Source: a virus
Strand: one strand, 5' to 3'
DNA length: 38,605 bases
IMG/VR virus record: IMGVR_UViG_3300046170_000156
Span: 1 to 38,605 of that record
A model generated the notes under the pieces. That model saw only the letters and a list, made by a program, of their open reading frames with translations. It made no database searches and had not been told where the DNA came from. The stretch's first letter is position 1, and each line of letters starts with the position of its first letter. Below are positions 38,376 through 38,605 of the stretch, piece by piece. The position numbers were made by a program, and so were the translations under genes.

Positions 38376-38605
38376 CACATGTTTACCTGTGAATATTCCC
38401 ATCGTGTTACGCTTGACATCTCGTGTCATCTGTGGTAGGCCTTTGGGCCTCGTGACTACCACAGTCTGCGCCTCGTGTCAACCCTTGTGTCAACGTGAAT
38501 AGTACCAAAGTTTATCCTTGACACCCGTGTCTGCCTGTGTTAGACTGGAGGGTCGGCCTCATGTTGGGACCGGGGGGGCCGGGATTACTCATGAATACTA
38601 TAGTT
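38349..38605. repeat. Right copy of 257-bp direct terminal repeat
   Basis: Exact copy of 1-257. It shows that the window holds one complete genome unit of 38348 bases plus the repeat. It lies between the early genes read leftward (first start at 38100) and the late genes read rightward (first start at 715), where a T7-like phage would carry its terminal redundancy. Confidence 0.9.

Noticed and set aside
1-38605. tRNA or rRNA genes, integrase, CRISPR
   Set aside because: No cloverleaf, rRNA stretch, recombinase motif or spacer-repeat array was seen; a covariance-model scan was not possible here.

Overview
The window is an essentially complete genome of a small lytic tailed phage (podovirus type). 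It runs about 38.35 kb, followed by a perfect 257-base repeat of its first 257 bases (1-257 = 38349-38605). That repeat is either a true direct terminal repeat or the overlap left by assembling a circular map. Gene content and order are T7-like: terminase, a 680-residue portal, scaffold, P22/T7-type coat, two tail tubular proteins and a run of large ejection proteins. Replication genes are a gp4-like primase-helicase, a family A polymerase, an endonuclease I and a gp2.5-like SSB. No phage RNA polymerase, integrase, tRNA or CRISPR array was seen, and strong sigma70-type promoters are present, so transcription probably relies on host polymerase. The adenosylcobalamin-dependent (class II) ribonucleotide reductase, the small zinc-ribbon proteins and the style of the tail proteins suggest a marine proteobacterial host, for example of the cobavirus/Zobellviridae or pelagiphage kind. 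That placement is inference; the host cannot be read from the sequence.

Layout. (1) 38101-38348 plus 1-714 is a non-coding control region with an array of TTGACA-N17 promoter-like elements on both strands and an inverted repeat. (2) 715-26893 (+) is the late arm: terS, a small virion-like protein, glutaredoxin, a lipoprotein, mini membrane proteins, terL and portal; then a giant repetitive fibre gene broken by three frame disruptions; then scaffold, coat and a terminator; then a second fibre module (one disruption), a 1028-residue cysteine-rich protein, tail tubular proteins and three internal virion proteins. Two identical 46-base promoter cassettes (496-541 and 11582-11627) start the packaging/portal block and the scaffold/coat block. 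(3) 26890-35016 (-) is the replication and nucleotide arm: class II RNR, a gp1.7-like protein, endonuclease I, a Cas4/RecB-type exonuclease, HNH, DNA polymerase (N-terminus frameshifted), primase-helicase, SSB and a small basic protein. (4) 35086-38100 (-) is an early region of small, tightly packed genes, several preceded by repeated hairpin-plus-Shine-Dalgarno leaders. The two arms converge at 26890-26893, where stop codons overlap.

The genes work together as a lytic programme. Early small proteins are made from host-type promoters at the genome end. RNR (with glutaredoxin as a possible reductant) and the gp1.7-like protein supply nucleotides while helicase, polymerase, SSB and nucleases replicate DNA and break down host DNA. 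The right-reading promoters then drive packaging, capsid and tail. No endolysin is recognisable; the lipoprotein and mini membrane proteins beside the terminase are the best positional lysis candidates.

Points that most deserve attention: the fibre gene, whose protein repeats are conserved while their DNA copies are synonymously scrambled; five net +1 frame disruptions, four of them in fibre genes; the promoter array at the terminus; the duplicated late promoter; and the repeated hairpin leaders between early genes.
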